Assembly (NCBI RefSeq): GCF_001640805.2
Contig: NC_066855.1
Coordinates: forward strand, 2,406,342-2,470,341
Direction: 5' to 3'
Source: Lates calcarifer
Taxonomy: Eukaryota > Chordata > Actinopteri > Centropomidae
DNA: 64,000 bases
Part shown: positions 1-14,369 of the stretch, piece after piece
How positions within the stretch are numbered: position 1 is the first letter of the stretch
Layout of the letters: every line of letters starts with the position of its first letter
Notes under the pieces: model-generated
Told to the model about the DNA's origin: nothing
Database searches by the model: none
Seen by the model: the letters and a program-made list of their open reading frames with translations, nothing else
Translations under genes and position numbers: made by a program

Positions 1-183
1 ACAAAACATAAACTTTGTCCTACCTCTGCAACTGCTATAGTAAGTGATTTGAAAAATGGATCAAAGTTCTTGGCAGGACCCACAGAGAAGTTTCTAAGAT
101 CCTTTTGATCATAACCTTATGGATGCCGCAGTTGCAAGTTAAAATATAGCAGGCTCCCAGTTCTGGAATATACTAAAACAAGG

Positions 184-184
<1 letters not shown>

Positions 185-215
<31 letters not shown>
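185..215. repeat. (CA)n microsatellite
   Basis: 31 nt of uninterrupted CA repeat. Confidence 0.98.
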
Positions 216-217
<2 letters not shown>

Positions 218-2560
218 CTGTTTTTTCTCTCTCCCTTTCTTACACATGAGCAATAATCTGCATGGCCACTCTGGTAATGATTTTTCAATAACCTGAGGCT
301 TCAGTTCCATCTCATCTAGCCTAATCTTCTCTCTTATCCCCACGCTTTTTCTCATTGTCCCCCGACCTCTTTGCGTACTCTCTGTTTCTCGCTCTTCCTC
401 CTTTCCCCTTCTTTTGTTTTGATCTTCTTATAATGTGATGAGGTCCGCCAGAGCTGCTCAATAACCAAAGTGATGGAAGCAGAGACTGGAGGACAGAGGG
501 AAATCTGAGAAACTGCGAAAGAGTTTGAATAATTTAAAAAGGTGAAATAAGAGTCTACTGTGTGTGATTATAAGAGGGATCTTTCTTTGTCTCTCCATGT
601 ATAGTATCACAGGATCTCCAGTTTTATGAAGCAAACAGCCATCTGTTATGCAAGAAATCTAGCACTCCACAACAGCAGCGGCCTCCCCAGCAGGACAACG
701 CACCTGCCACACCACCAAACTGCTCAGAAATGATTCGAGGAACACATCAAAAAGCCCATGGTGTGGACCTCTGCCTCCAGATTTCCTAAGACGAAACCAA
801 TATTCCTGTTTGGTGTGTGCTGAGTTGCAGGCATTTACAGCAGCCCAAATATTCAATTTGACCTGCTCCAGGCAGGCAGGCACCAGGCAGTAAAAAGCAT
901 GACATGCTGTCAATCTGAGCCGAGATTGCAGTAAGCCACATTACTGTGCCTCTCCTCCAACTGTGGAGTATCTTGAGTCACCAAAACACAAACCTGGGGA
1001 AGTGCAGAAATAACTGCAGTGTGCCTCAGAAAAGTGTAGTTTTGGTGGAGCAGAACAAAGTTTTGCACTGTGCACTGAAACCATGGTGTAAAAATGCAGA
1101 CTGCGGGCCAGTAGATAAGGCAAATATTTTCAGTCATGGTCTTATTTGCTTTTGGTTATAATTTCTCAAAATGACTGTGGGAAAATTTCAGTAAATGACA
1201 GCTTTATAGTCAATGCCAGCATTTACATATCAGCAAATATACAATTACTGGGACATGATGAGACACATTCTGAATCATTGGAGGTGTTAGAGCCACCATC
1301 ATACAGTGTTGATAGTGTGTTCTTCTTTTTTTTTTTCCTTTTTAAATAAAATATCATCACCTAAATGGTGTGCCCACTTTCCCTTTGGTGCTTCATCCCT
1401 AAAAATGAATGAAGGAGGTTCAATGGGGAGCTGTGGAAATTCAGTGTTGACATAAAAAAGGTCTTAAGTCCTATTTCCTGAGGTGTGTGTGTTAGCTGAT
1501 AAGCATGGCAGCAGTGAAGTGGCAGATTTTAAAATGGGCTTCGACAGACTGACAACTTTTAGTGTGCTGTGCAGTGTAGACACCCACACACTGCTGTACA
1601 CGTGTACACACACACACCAATGTACATGTAAGTAAGGAAGACTGGCACAGACAAATAGTAGACAACAGCTACACATACTGACCGATTTACTACAACACAA
1701 AGACAAAAATACTTGACAGACACAAGAGGATAATACACACACAGGCTAAGAATAAACATACAAATACCTACGCACAATTCTGGGATATTGACAAATGAAC
1801 ATTAATATTCAACAGCAGCCATAAGAATCAGACAGCTCTAAGCTATCTGTCAATCAGCCTGCCAAACCAGGCCGTACTTTGAATATATATGAGTAATCAG
1901 GACTCACAATAAGTCCTCCAACTCAAAAAGGACAGAAAACCTGAAATTTACCTGAAACTCTGAAAGCCACTGACAGCCTGATCGATAGGAACATCTTCCA
2001 CATAAACAATAAACTGTGCTCTTAATATTCTATCTATAATATAGTCATGGTAATGACAAAGAGCAGGAGCATAGGCCCAGCTGCTGCAACAGTGTAAAAC
2101 CTATTCAACATGAAATGCAGACTGGATGGACAGACAGAAAAAAACAAAAAACCTTTATGTGACTGCTGGTTGGTCCAGTCCATGTACAGTTTAAATAAAG
2201 GTTATTCAAACCAGACAACCACCTCCTCAGCAATGCTGACAAAACAACAGACAGGCAGTGTGGCTGATGTGAAATTCTATTATGAATGGAAAGAAAGAAG
2301 AAAAAAGAGAAAAAGATAGAGGTACAGATGGGTGGAAGATAGAGACAATATGGTGCGTCTGTTCTGCAGCACAGTCACATCACAGTCTCAGTCCAGAGAC
2401 AAGACTTACAACATGTAAACTGCTCCAATAATATAATAAAACAAACTCACCACAGTTTAGAACAGATCTTTTGACAGCTGCCACATGAGAAATCAGAAAC
2501 TGCTCAAACTGTAGATGATCCATTCATCCATCCATGCATTCATTTTCAAATATAAAACTG

Positions 2561-2640
2561 AGCTGCAACTAACAGTTATCTTCATTATCAATTTATCTGC
2601 GCATTATTTTCTCAATCAATTAATAGGTCAAGAAAATATC
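2561..2640. repeat. Interspersed repeat fragment
   Basis: AGCTGCAACTAACAGTTATC followed by TTATTTTCTCAATCAATTAA matches a widespread teleost repeat (AGCTGCAACTAACGATTATTT in other copies I know). Short and noncoding. Confidence 0.5.
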
Positions 2641-4940
2641 AGGTGATGGATGAATGCCAAAGACTGAAAAAGGGCACCTGAAATGCACCTGGTGTAGACA
2701 GATTGGTAACCATTTTAATTGGGAGTAAATCTGAATGCGAAAGCTCTGAATATGTCAGTAAAAATCCGTCTTTGAACAGGGAAGAACATAAACAGCTTCC
2801 ATTTCTTTTCTGTTCCAAAGGAGTCTGGCTAACCTGGGGCTTTGCTGAAAACCTGTCTGACCATCTGTCTGACTATTTTTTTAGCAGTGTCTATGTGCTC
2901 CAGCATCTCAGCAATTAACCTACAGTGTCATTATTGCTCAATAGAGAGTTGTCCAAGTCTACAAAAATAAGACCTAAGTTGGAATAAACCTGAATTATCA
3001 CTTGTCATTTTATTCAAATTTTCGAGGTTTTGCTCTAACGAGCAAAGCTGAGACGAGCAAGGCAGCATGGGGGTTTTGTCTGTGTTAGGATTTTAACGTT
3101 GATCAGCAAAATAGGTATTTAGAGTAGGAAAACAGCCAGGTGCTTCTCTGGCAGTGGCAAATCAGACAAAACTTTACAGACACAAACAAAACTGTCAGCA
3201 TTTGGCTTTCAGCTGCTGTTAATTTTCTCCCTGGCTTCTACCTTCCTATCGGGAGGTAAACCGTGAAACAGCCGGCGAACTCTATCAAAAAGCTTTTACA
3301 ACAAACATTCACACACACATATGCACACACACACATGCATTACCCATGCATGTCTCAACAGCGCTCTCTCTAATTAGCGCTGACTTAATGAGAGTTAATT
3401 ATTTCAGTTTGCTAGCTCTTCAAGTTTTCAGGAGGAAACGAGGGCTCAGGTAAAGATAAATTAAGAGAAAACCCAGAGTGGTTCCACAAGAGATGAATAC
3501 AGAAACTACTGTAGGCATTTATTTGACAATGACAGATGTGACCTATTGCGTGTTACTGAAATCAAAAGTTCAGAAATAAAAGGAAATAAAAGAAAGTAAT
3601 TTCCTCTTGCTGGCCTTGGGTTCAAATAAAGCACTGTAGCATGAACAACCATTTGGCCAAACTGTCAGAGAAACTGGTCCGGACAAAGACTGCACAGAAA
3701 TAATGGTTAATGAAGGACTTATTTCACCGATGAGAGGAAAATGAAATCAATGAATCCCTGGTGTCTTGCACACTAATCAGCATAATTTGTCCAACTAATT
3801 TTGACTGGGAACAGATCTGCCATAAAGGAATTTAATTCTCTAAATGGTTTCTCTGTTGCATCTATGGTCATAAAAATATAATGTTACAATATCTTTATGA
3901 TCCATCACTTCCAAATTAAATATTGCAAACTATTGCTATTTGCCTTTTTTGGCTGCTTAGAGGCAGCAAAACAAACTATAAATGCAATTTTAACATTTTA
4001 TTACCGTATAAAGTGTCAATATTAGCATTAATTTGGAGTTGTGTATTTCTGGACACCTGGTGGATTTAGCTAGTCGCTAACTGTGTCTGATGGTGGTATG
4101 GTGAGCTGGGTTGTGTGTTCTGGGTTTGTCAGACCTTTGTTTTTTTGTTTGTCGCAACTGAAAACACATTTTAATGAGCTGAAACAGTAAAGCTGCAGGC
4201 CCCAAAATCACAACAACGGGCTGAAAGACACTAAAAGGCTTCATAGAGCTGGAGAGAGCTGAGGAGCTGTGGATTAGTCTCTACAAGAGATCTCTTTCAC
4301 ATCACATTTGATCCATTGTTAATGCAGAAATATGGATTAGTGCAGCTAATCATCATACATTCTTCCAGCCCACCTCAAAAAAACCCAACACATCCAGTTG
4401 CTTTTAGGTGTATCTAGCTGTACTTCCTCACCTTGTATCACTGGCCACACACATACACACTCATACACATGCATCTTAAGTGAGCTCCTCCAACAAAGTG
4501 GCAGCCTGCCATGTTAGCTTAGCAGTCTGGAGGAAATGGACATTTGTTTTTGATAAAAAGCCAACACAGCCAACATTTAGAGTCAATAGGAAAGCACATT
4601 CACACACCACATAGGCAGCACATGAAAGACAAAGTGCCAGAGGCAGTAAAACACAGAGACATGTATATTTGTTTTCTGGTTTCTCATTAACTGCAAGATT
4701 GTGTATAGCAATACAACAAGCGGCAGGAGTTTAAGACGTTTTTCACTCTGCTGACACTTTACACGATTTGCTGCTGTTAATCAGGTTGTCTTTCAAATGG
4801 TTGGTATTGGGATGTTTTCCCCCCGGACTCTCTGTTGATTGAGTTTGAGTCTGTGGGTGGCACAGTAACTGTCACTGCTCATACTAACCATTCATTTATT
4901 TCCCACTAATCATCCCAGGTGTGATCACCTGTGCTCACCT

Positions 4941-5060
4941 GTTTAATGCTAATTACAACAGTTAATGTTAAAATGCTAACATGCTAAACTAAGATGGTGA
5001 CATTACACCTGCTAAAATCAGCACATTAAGTGTCATTGTTAGCATGTTTCCACTTAGCCC
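4941..5060. repeat. Interspersed repeat fragment (GCTAACATGCTAA type)
   Basis: AATGCTAACATGCTAAACTA, then AGATGGTGACATTACACCTG and TGTCATTGTTAGCATG, is a wording I recognise from a frequent fish interspersed repeat. Noncoding. Confidence 0.55.
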
Positions 5061-7994
5061 CACTGTTCACTTCCAATTCAAGCTACCATGCTCCTGTTCC
5101 CACTGAGTTTGAACACATTTACAAGTCACCTTGGACGACACCAGATGAATGAAATGTAAGGTCACTCCAAGGTTAAAGCTACTGAACAGACTGAACAGTG
5201 TATAGAAAATAAAATGTGAAGGTTTTAAGATTAACTTTGCATTAGGTTTGTGTTTTGGGGAGAGTTAAGAGACAGCTGTTCTTTACACTGTCTGTTGCAC
5301 AGGTTGGTGTATACTGGCTTAAGGTTGATCCAGTAGGTCTCAAATCACTTCGTCCACTTCCGTAAAAGACACACCTACCCCAGGTAAATGCACATAGAGC
5401 TTTCCTACACCACAGCAAATGCTGCTCAGTATGTTAGCTGGCTTTGCAGGACCTCCCCTCCTCTACCCCTCCTCCCCTCTCCTCTCCACTCATGTTGCAG
5501 TGGTTTGGCACAGAATGGCTCACACCCTGTATCTGGCAATAAGACCAGCTAATCCTGGATTTGTCACCCTCTGTGACTCTCTTTCTCTCCCACTCCCTCT
5601 TCTTCTCTTCCACCTTTCATTTCTTTCCTGTATGTCCCTTTTTATTTATCTTATTATGAAAGCACCCCACGCCCATCTTGCCTTTCAGGACTTCATCTTC
5701 CCTGCTCAGCCTCTGTCCTTTCTCCCTCTCCCACCTGCCTCAGACTCTTGTTCCCTCGTGCTGAGCTCTGGCCTGACCTCAGTGATTTCTGTGCAGCTCC
5801 ATCTGTCGATCAAGTCTTACAATCTTTAACCTTGTGTTCCTTTTCAGACATCAAACTCCTCCCACATTACAATCCATTTCTTACTGCTCCTACACTGGCT
5901 ATTCCCCCTAAAGACTAGTATAGCTGTGTCTGATAGGAGATATGTCTCTCTGTCTGTCTGAGCTCTTCCCCTCTTTGTCTTGCCACAAATCTCAGTGAAG
6001 ATTTAGAGTTGGGGGCAGCCAACCACAGTGAGTCCACTTTAAAGCTAGGTTTGTTCCACTTGTCTTCTCTATTCTCTTCTCTTTCCATCACAGGAGGAAG
6101 CTTTATCACTCCCCTAACCTGTATGTTTACACAAGCTCCCAGTGGAAATCATTTACTGTTGCAGTGAAAGAAACTGAAAGGAGATTGACATCATGATATT
6201 CCATCCATGCCAATTTTATTAAGGCACAGTTGTGTTTGATGTGCCTCCACTGTAATGATTATGGTAATGAAAAAGTAGGCAATCTTTCTTTTTCATCTAT
6301 TCACTTGCAACAGCCCTCATACATGCAGCAGGTAGTGAGCACGTAATACATGGAGCAAGCTTTGTACAGATAACTAATTACAGAACATCACTATCATTCA
6401 TATGATTACATATCACTAGAATCTCATACTAGCTGGCAGTGCCTGAGTAATCCTGAAAATGCTACAATGGGATATGTGATACATGCAGGAACAAAGGCAG
6501 AGAAAACAGGTCCCCTTGTGGAGTCCCTCAAGGATCAATACTTGGTCCTTAGTCTTTCATTCTTTGCATGCTACTGTTACTGAAACACTATTTTAGCATG
6601 TTTATGCAGATTTTATGCAGAAATTAATATAACTATTTGACCAGACCTTCATTAGACTGCTTTAATCAGTTGCTGAGGTAGCCACTAAAGTCTCATTGTT
6701 GTTAATAAAAAGTGATTGAAATCTAGATTAAATCTAGATACCTTCTCTCTCATAGGTTTCAAACTTTGCAAGGAATGATTGGACTTTATTATGCTTCCAA
6801 TACAAATGCAACTGTTAAGAGTAGAAATTAATTTTACCAAAATGAACACCATGCAGTCATTAAATCTGCCATAACACATTTTTGGCCACTTGGGGGCAGC
6901 ACAACAACCTGTCATGACAACAATGACATATCATCACCTTATAAAGTGAATCTTGTGTCTAGTGCCTGAATACCTGGTGAATCAGTGTCTAATATTGCCT
7001 CTCCTTTTAACACTTTTTGTCTCTCACAGCTCCAGAATGAAATATGCATCTCTTAAGTTGCTAAATACTCTATGTTCATCACTTGTTGCTAACTTTGCCT
7101 GCCTTCTGTTTGGTGCTAGGTAGATTCCATAAACTCGTTTGTCAGAGCTTTTCTAAAAACAGCCGCCTCCTGTGGCTGGAAACGAGCAGCAAGGCAGAGC
7201 TGAGGGCAAGTGTCAGGTGAAAGGGTTTTTTTCCCCCCAGCTTTAAATGTACAGTGTACCTGTCCAAACATATAGCTGAATGAGGCAGCTGTTCACAGAT
7301 ATGCTGAACTCACCCTCAAGGAATTTATCTAGGATATTTTTTTACTGCAAGGTACCACAAAGTGCTTACTGGCTCTGTCTGGGCGTTAGAATAGACTCAA
7401 CAGAACCCCTCATTTTAAGTGTGCACCATGTAATTCCCCAATAAACCATTCAATCCTTGCCCAGACAAGATAGTATTATCCAAACAATAGGCTGGAAATC
7501 CTATTAGGGCATGTGGCGTTCACCCAATAAGTCCTACTGGGCTTTAAAACTTCTGCTTAAGCCCAAGTGTTATCTCTCTGTATTTAAAAGGACACAGTGG
7601 GCAAGCTCTTTTAGTTGAAGTATGCTAGGAGCACTGTGTGATACTGCAGCATTTTGTTGAGGCTTTGATATTGTCAAGTAAAGAAAGTAGGGGCTGACAG
7701 CTTGATGAATAGTCACTCTGCATCTCTGCGTTTTGACAAAGATGAGGGAGTTTTCTAAAGGTTGCTGTTCTCTAGATGCAGTCCTCCTAGGCTTGTATGT
7801 GTGGGAGGGAAAGTGTTTGCGTCTGATAATCAAAAGCCGGAGAGTAAATTAGTTTCACATCTTGGTAGTTGTCGCCTTACTTCATCCTCTCCGCCTTTAT
7901 TTTCTTGGAAACTATAGTTTGATTATTGTGATTACTGGGTAGTGCTGACATTTGTCATCGCACTTTCAGAGGACTGAACAAGAAAGAAAAAAGA

Positions 7995-8025
7995 GTGTGT
8001 GTGTGTGTGGTGTGGTGTGTGTGTC
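7995..8025. repeat. (GT)n imperfect microsatellite
   Basis: GT repeat with two GGTGTGG interruptions. Confidence 0.9.
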
Positions 8026-9332
8026 TGCATACAGCAGAAAATTAGTGGACAGAAGTGAAGATATGAAGGGACAGAAGATAAAAACAGTCTTGGGCATCAG
8101 AAAATCTTTATTCTGTACGTGCAGTCATGCAATTCATTGCTCTGATGCTTACTTGTGTGTGTACATGGCATGTGTGTGTCAGTGTGTGTACAGCACTGCC
8201 CTCCCACCACCAATCCAACCCCTCTGCTCTGCTGCTCATCCGTCCCTCTCCAGGATCAGTAGCGAGAGGCAGTGTTACGCTGAGATAAAGAAGTAGCCAG
8301 AATAGAATTACACAGTCAACACACACAAGTTTGTCTTATGCAACTACTTCTGCTTGAGCATTAATTCAGTGAAGTATTATGCATTTCAAAAGATACAGGT
8401 CCACCTGCAGTTCATCTGAAATGGGCTTTTTAAATAGCATTTAACTGTCTTTGTAAAGGAGTTCATCAAGGAACCTCCTGAGGACCTTGGGGAATAGTTT
8501 GAACTCAAACAAACGCTTGGAGTTTCTGTTTTGCCCTTGGACGCTAATCCTGAATGGCCTTACAGTCTGGGTATACTGACGGTTTTATAAAACTTGTGTT
8601 AAAGTATCTGAAATAGCTAGAGGATGACTGAAAGATTTAGACTTAGACTTAGACTTTAGATTTTGTGGGTTTGTTCAATTCAATTCATCAACTAAGTATT
8701 TGACACGTATAATAAATATCAAATTATTGCCATAGATTTTTTTTTTTTTGCTGAAATACTACTACTACTGCATTTGGTGGCTCAAAATGAACTGAAACAA
8801 AATTCAAATACTGGCATTTCATCTCGTTGAATTTACAAAGTACATTTCCATGGCGACAAGTTGGCTAAGAAATACTCAAGTTCTGGTCGTGGTTCAACTG
8901 TTTAGTATTCAAGTGAGTTGTTTCTTCAGTACTGCTCTGTAGAATGCAGATTAAATACAGAAAGGCTCTTTTTTTTTTTTTACAGTGGTTAACTCTGTAG
9001 TTTGTTCTTAAATGAAACCACAATGACACCAGTGTCATGACTTTTGGGACAGTTGATCTTCAAGTAAAAAACAAACAAACTGAAGGGTACATAGGATACT
9101 GCTACAGGCACAGAACACAGGAACAGTGATTTGCAGAGCGCTGAGTGTTCTGTGTCGTATTAGCCTTGAAATAGCTACAACACAGAGCAAACTATTTTCA
9201 GCAGTATGTTGATGTGCTTGTCAGACCTTTCAGCTCCAGACCTCATTGTTCAGATCAAGCACCTCTATTTATTTTTCCTGTGTCCTTGAGTTCCACTTGT
9301 CCACCATGGGAGAACTACACAACCATATTATC

Positions 9333-9354
9333 AATAAATAAATAAATAAATAAA
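9333..9354. repeat. (AATA)n microsatellite
   Basis: About five and a half units of AATA. Confidence 0.95.
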
Positions 9355-12300
9355 AGGTTCAAATGTTGTCACTTTGTTTCTCTCTGACAAAACCATAGTT
9401 GATTTCCACACTGTGGGAGTCTGGTCTGATCATAACACGAGGATACTGCTGTAGAAAACTAAACCCAGTATTACAGACTGCAGAATGTATTATTACGTGA
9501 GAGAGGAAGAGGCAATAATGTTGAAATGTTTCATCGTCTTGTCATCCTTCCACCATCGTGTTCTCCTCTTTGTAATCAGTGTCAACTACTCTGCAGACAG
9601 TCTGTCTTATTTCCTGTTACCTTATCCATTTATTTTCGGATCATAGCCTACAAGGATGTCATATCCTGACATGGAGGTCTTAAAGACAATAATAAATGAA
9701 TATAACCTGGTGAGCAACAGTTTAAAATTCAATCAAAACCTGAACCTGGAGCAAAGTTACAAACAAAAAGTCAATTTTCAACAGAATGCTGTAACAGTGA
9801 TTCAACCTGCTGTTTACTTTATGAGACAGAAGCTGTAGTGATACACCTGGTGTGTGGTAGATGTTTCTGTTCATAAATCTCAATGACTTTACCAAAAGAA
9901 AAGGTACACAGATTCATGGACGCAAACACATAAAAACATGTCTAAGACTACAAAAAAGAAAACAAATACTATGATGAAAGGACTGAAGATTTTCATCTGT
10001 ACACAAAAGCTAAATTATAAAGGGAAAAACAAATGAAGGGAAATAATTATCATTTTAATAGAGCAGCATCTTGTATTTCAATTATATGTTGTCTTTACCA
10101 GTCACATTAGCTAAAGTTGTTGTTGTACAGTACTTTAATAACAGAGCTGGGACAAAACATGAAAACATGTAGCCTGCGCACTAACATTAATACAAAGTTT
10201 AGCTAATGTTGTAGCTGTGAATGTGGAGGTAACACTAATATGACTTTTGGTTCTTGTCTTTTTGTTTATAGGAGTGAGTGCAGGGTAAATTAACAAATCT
10301 TTGTTGACTGAAACAATAATTAACTGACTCAATTAATACACATTTTCTTCAAAAAAGTGAACACTGAATAGTGCACCCCACAACCATGCATTTGTGTGCT
10401 TGTGTGTGTGGAACTGTGCTCCTAAACTCGCAGAAGGAAATTAAAAGCTCAGTCTGTGCCAACTTCAGAATCACATTAAAAAAAAGAAACACAACCCCGC
10501 TGCCATCTTCAGCAGAGCTTGTCCACAGCCATGATTTGTGAATATCATTGTTATGGGATTAGAGTTGATTCATTATGGTTGGAACAAGCAGGCAGAGAGG
10601 GGGAGTACATTATTTCCACAGAGGATGCTTCGCAGGAACATTAATTGATCACCTCGGCACCACCCTGCCCTTCCACCACGTTCAAGATAAGGATTAAATA
10701 TGAGGGGGGTTGATCTATGACATCAAAAGGGCGGGAGTGAGTAACACACATGCTTGATTCTTCTCCCTAAATAAGTGTTAATAAATACTAGTTTTATTTA
10801 GTATCTGATGGAAGGAACTCTAAATTCAAGCACACTATATTTCATCAGTTCTGCGACTGATGATACAGCATGCCTGTTATCCTTAATTTCAAAACCTGAG
10901 ACATCTGCTTCTCCGAGTCCATGAATATGTATGATTGTCGTGCAGATGCTCGCTTACGGGTCTACCGGTGCGTTCTATGTAGTTCTAACGTGCACTTTCT
11001 TGAGGTTAGTCAGGGTAATGGATTCTCAGTCTCCATCTGAATTTAGAAGGTTTAGAGAAGTGTTCCCTGAATTCGTAATCATAAAGTTTCCCTGAAGGTT
11101 CCTCCCTCCATTAGTCCTCCGGAAAAAAAAAATAGCAAAGCAAATGAAATGTTCTGTGTCTTGTAATTGTTTGTGGACTGTGATGAACTCCTCACACAGT
11201 TTTTCCTGTCTATGGCCAGTAGGGGTTTTATACTGAATTCTGTCTCTCTCTTGAGGGGGATTGGGATATTTTGCTCTCCCAGTTTGTAATTAAGTCTGGC
11301 AACGTGGTTACATTTTTACATAAAAAAATCTTGCCTTGAGCAGCAATAACAGTGCAAAGTAACTAAGAACCTTGCCTAACAAGTGCTGCAAAATGCTGAT
11401 TTATCTTGTGCCCCTAAATGCAGCACTGGCTATATCAACTTAATATGCCTTTTAACAAGCAGAAACTTTGTACTGTTGCTACTGATCCAGAGAGGGTGGC
11501 GCAATACAAAAGGCAAAGGTGAGTAAGCAGTTGGAGTTCCAGCAGCAGAGAAGAAGAGAAATGTGTAGAAACAAAATGTTTTTTCTTTTTTTTAGATGAA
11601 AGGGGCATTTTTAGTGATGTGATTTGTGTGGTGTTCCAGTGAGAGGTTTCTGTCAAACATAACTTGTATTCATTTTACGGAGCAAAATCTATGAGCCAGT
11701 TAAGGTGGATAACACATACTCCAACCTCCACAGCAAATATCTAATAAAAATGTGGCCTATTTCAACTCCTGTTTTAGTCATTTGATCTTCCGTGCAGCGA
11801 CTGCACATTTCATTTATCTACTGTAACACTGCTGCAAACACTTCCTGCCAGTGTTACTGTTGCTGCTCATATAGCTCTGCACTGAGCTTGCATTCAGAGG
11901 ACTGATGCTCTGGATTGTCACTTTTGTCATGGGAGCTTCTTACTTGGAAGGCCAGATTCTGATTGTTTTTCTACTGTTAGTGGTTCTTTGTGTTAACTTG
12001 CTAGCTTATGCAGTTAGCTTGATGTGTCTACAACTATTGTAATATGACCATTTTAAAAATTCTAATTTCTGAGTGATGCCGTGCCTTGCATAAAAAGCCA
12101 TCTAGTTATACACTATCTGTGAAATTATCTTCAATCCCATTTAAAAGATAATTGAACTTCCTCCCTATGGACAGACATTAAGCATTTCGTTGGTGATTTG
12201 CTCTTCATGTTCCTAAAAGCCTTGGTAACCACTTTGCCAAATATTCTGGGATAGACTAAAGCCTGTGTATATAATTTTTTGAAACCAAATTAAGTGTACT

Positions 12301-12820
12301 GTAGTGTGAAGCTGCGCACTGGTGAGACAAAGCAACAAATTCAGATGAGATCAATCCAGATGGAGAGAACAGAAGTGAATACAGCTGTGTTGTGATTTCT
12401 CATAACTGTGACAAATTACAGATAGAGCCTAATTCACACAGTTTGAAATGAAGAGTTTGTTAACCTTCTTCTGTCCATCCATCTTGCACTAATTTACTCA
12501 CAACACACACAGACAAACAAAACTAACTCCTCACACAGTAACATCATCTGGCATCTATGAGCACAGCAAGAGCCAGATAATACTGTGCACACACACCTGC
12601 TGTTTTTGAATTGGAAAGCAATTCTTTTGATTAATTTTCCTACACCACCTCCTTACTATAAAACTTCTAATTATAAATCTCATCTCCACCAGTGATGACA
12701 ATAACCTGAGGGTTAGCTGCAGACTTCTCAAAGTCAAAGTCTGATTTATTTATAAAAATACATGTGAACAATTTGATCAAAGACGGTACAAAGACAGTAC
12801 AAATATAAACTCACAGGGGC

Positions 12821-13020
12821 ATGAAAGACTGCCAGTCGCCAGTTTGGAACCCTGGACTGGCAGAGAACAGATGAATTGGGGTGGGGGGTGAATGAGGAGT
12901 GTCCTTTGTTTCAACACATACGGTTGTGGTGCGCTTGAGCAAGGCACCATACTGCCAACTGCTCCAGCTGAGCTGCTCAGTAGAAAACTGTGGATGTGTG
13001 TAATTGAATTGGGCAGCTAA
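12821..13020. repeat. SINE-like repeat, diverged
   Basis: Includes GTTTGGAACCCTGGACTGGC, a GTTCGAATCCC-like B-box descendant, and TTGAGCAAGGCACCATACTG, a block common in fish repeats. The 75-codon open frame across it on the minus strand is a by-product. Confidence 0.45.
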
Positions 13021-14369
13021 CAGATGTGCATTTGTCAACTCTATGGAGAAGAAGCAGGATGGCTCTCATAACTAGACACATGTTTAGTCATCTCTTATTG
13101 TCAGTGTCAACTTCAGTATCAAGTCAGGGAACTGATGTTTTAATAGAAGGTTGGGCTGTTAGATGGATGTAGTATTGGCCTTCAACACCACTGGTGTAAG
13201 ATCCCATTCTGTGTGATATGGTTTTGGTCATTGTATAATTTAACTATTAACATGGTCTTTCCCTAAGTTGATCAGCTAGTTTTACTTGGCTCAACCATTC
13301 TTTACCAAACTAATCTCAGTACTCTGCTTTAGTTTTATGGTAGTTTTGGTCAAGTTTAGTCATGTTTAGTTTTAGCTGCATTAATGAATATTTTATATGA
13401 TCAATGTCAACAAACCCACAAAAAATTGCAATCATGTTAGCAGTTCCCTCTAACTGTATGGACGTTTTTAGCATGTGTGTGTTCTGGCTCAGTATCAGAG
13501 CTGTCATCAACCTCATTTCCAGCAGGAGCAACAGACAGTTAGCAAATACTTGATGCCATAGTGGAGCATTTATCAGCTGCAAAGCCAAGTATTTCTCTCA
13601 GGAGTTGGAGACGAAAACATAGCTAAAATAAAAGTGAATATTGGACTGACACACATCAGATAGCTGTAAATGAATGCTAATGTTTCTTGCTCCATGTTGT
13701 ATTCATGTGTAAACAGGCAACATCTCTTAATGTTGCTTCAACGTTTAGCTTTACATATTCACATTCTCTTGTCCATCATGCTTGGTATGGCTTTTTTAAA
13801 CTGACAGCAGATTAATTTTTTCCCCAGCAAATCTAAAAATGTTAGTGAAAGCTACTGCACCTCTGGTCTGGTCTCTGGTCTAATTAGAATGTGACATGCT
13901 GCAGCCATTGTAGTTAATTTGGGGTTAACTGTTCCCAACTCTTCTCATTGTTCCTATCATACTGGGGCTGTAAACAGTACTTTCTATGAGTCCAAACTCC
14001 CCAATGCCTCCCATGTCTCTCTTTGTCAAAACAATCAGATTACAGAATGCTGACTCTATGACAAATAGCCTTAAAAACTCACCACAGTGTAATTTGCGTA
14101 TAACTGTGGAATGCAATCGCCTTGTCAGGTTATTAAAACCCCATTTTAAGCAACAATACTGAGGATGCATCCTTTGTATCCTAGAAGACAGCCACAGTTA
14201 CCGACACTTTCATCATGTTGTGTGCAGGCAATAATTAGCCTCTCACAGAAACATCAGTCTCCATGTGAAATCTTATGTGGTACACAGATCAACTCTTTAA
14301 CCCTGACTTGCTCCACTGGAGCTGTTCAGCATCCTTCAGTAGACTGTGATTGAGCTGGAATGCTTCCAA

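Noticed and set aside
5419..5829. 136-codon plus-strand open frame
   Set aside because: It spans a CT-rich tract and translates to Leu/Ser/Pro-rich low-complexity sequence with no family resemblance or splice support.
7570..7833. 87-codon minus-strand open frame
   Set aside because: No recognisable protein family and no splice signals; typical chance frame in AT-rich DNA.
12811..13038. 75-codon minus-strand open frame
   Set aside because: Coincides with a SINE-like repeat, so it is not a gene.
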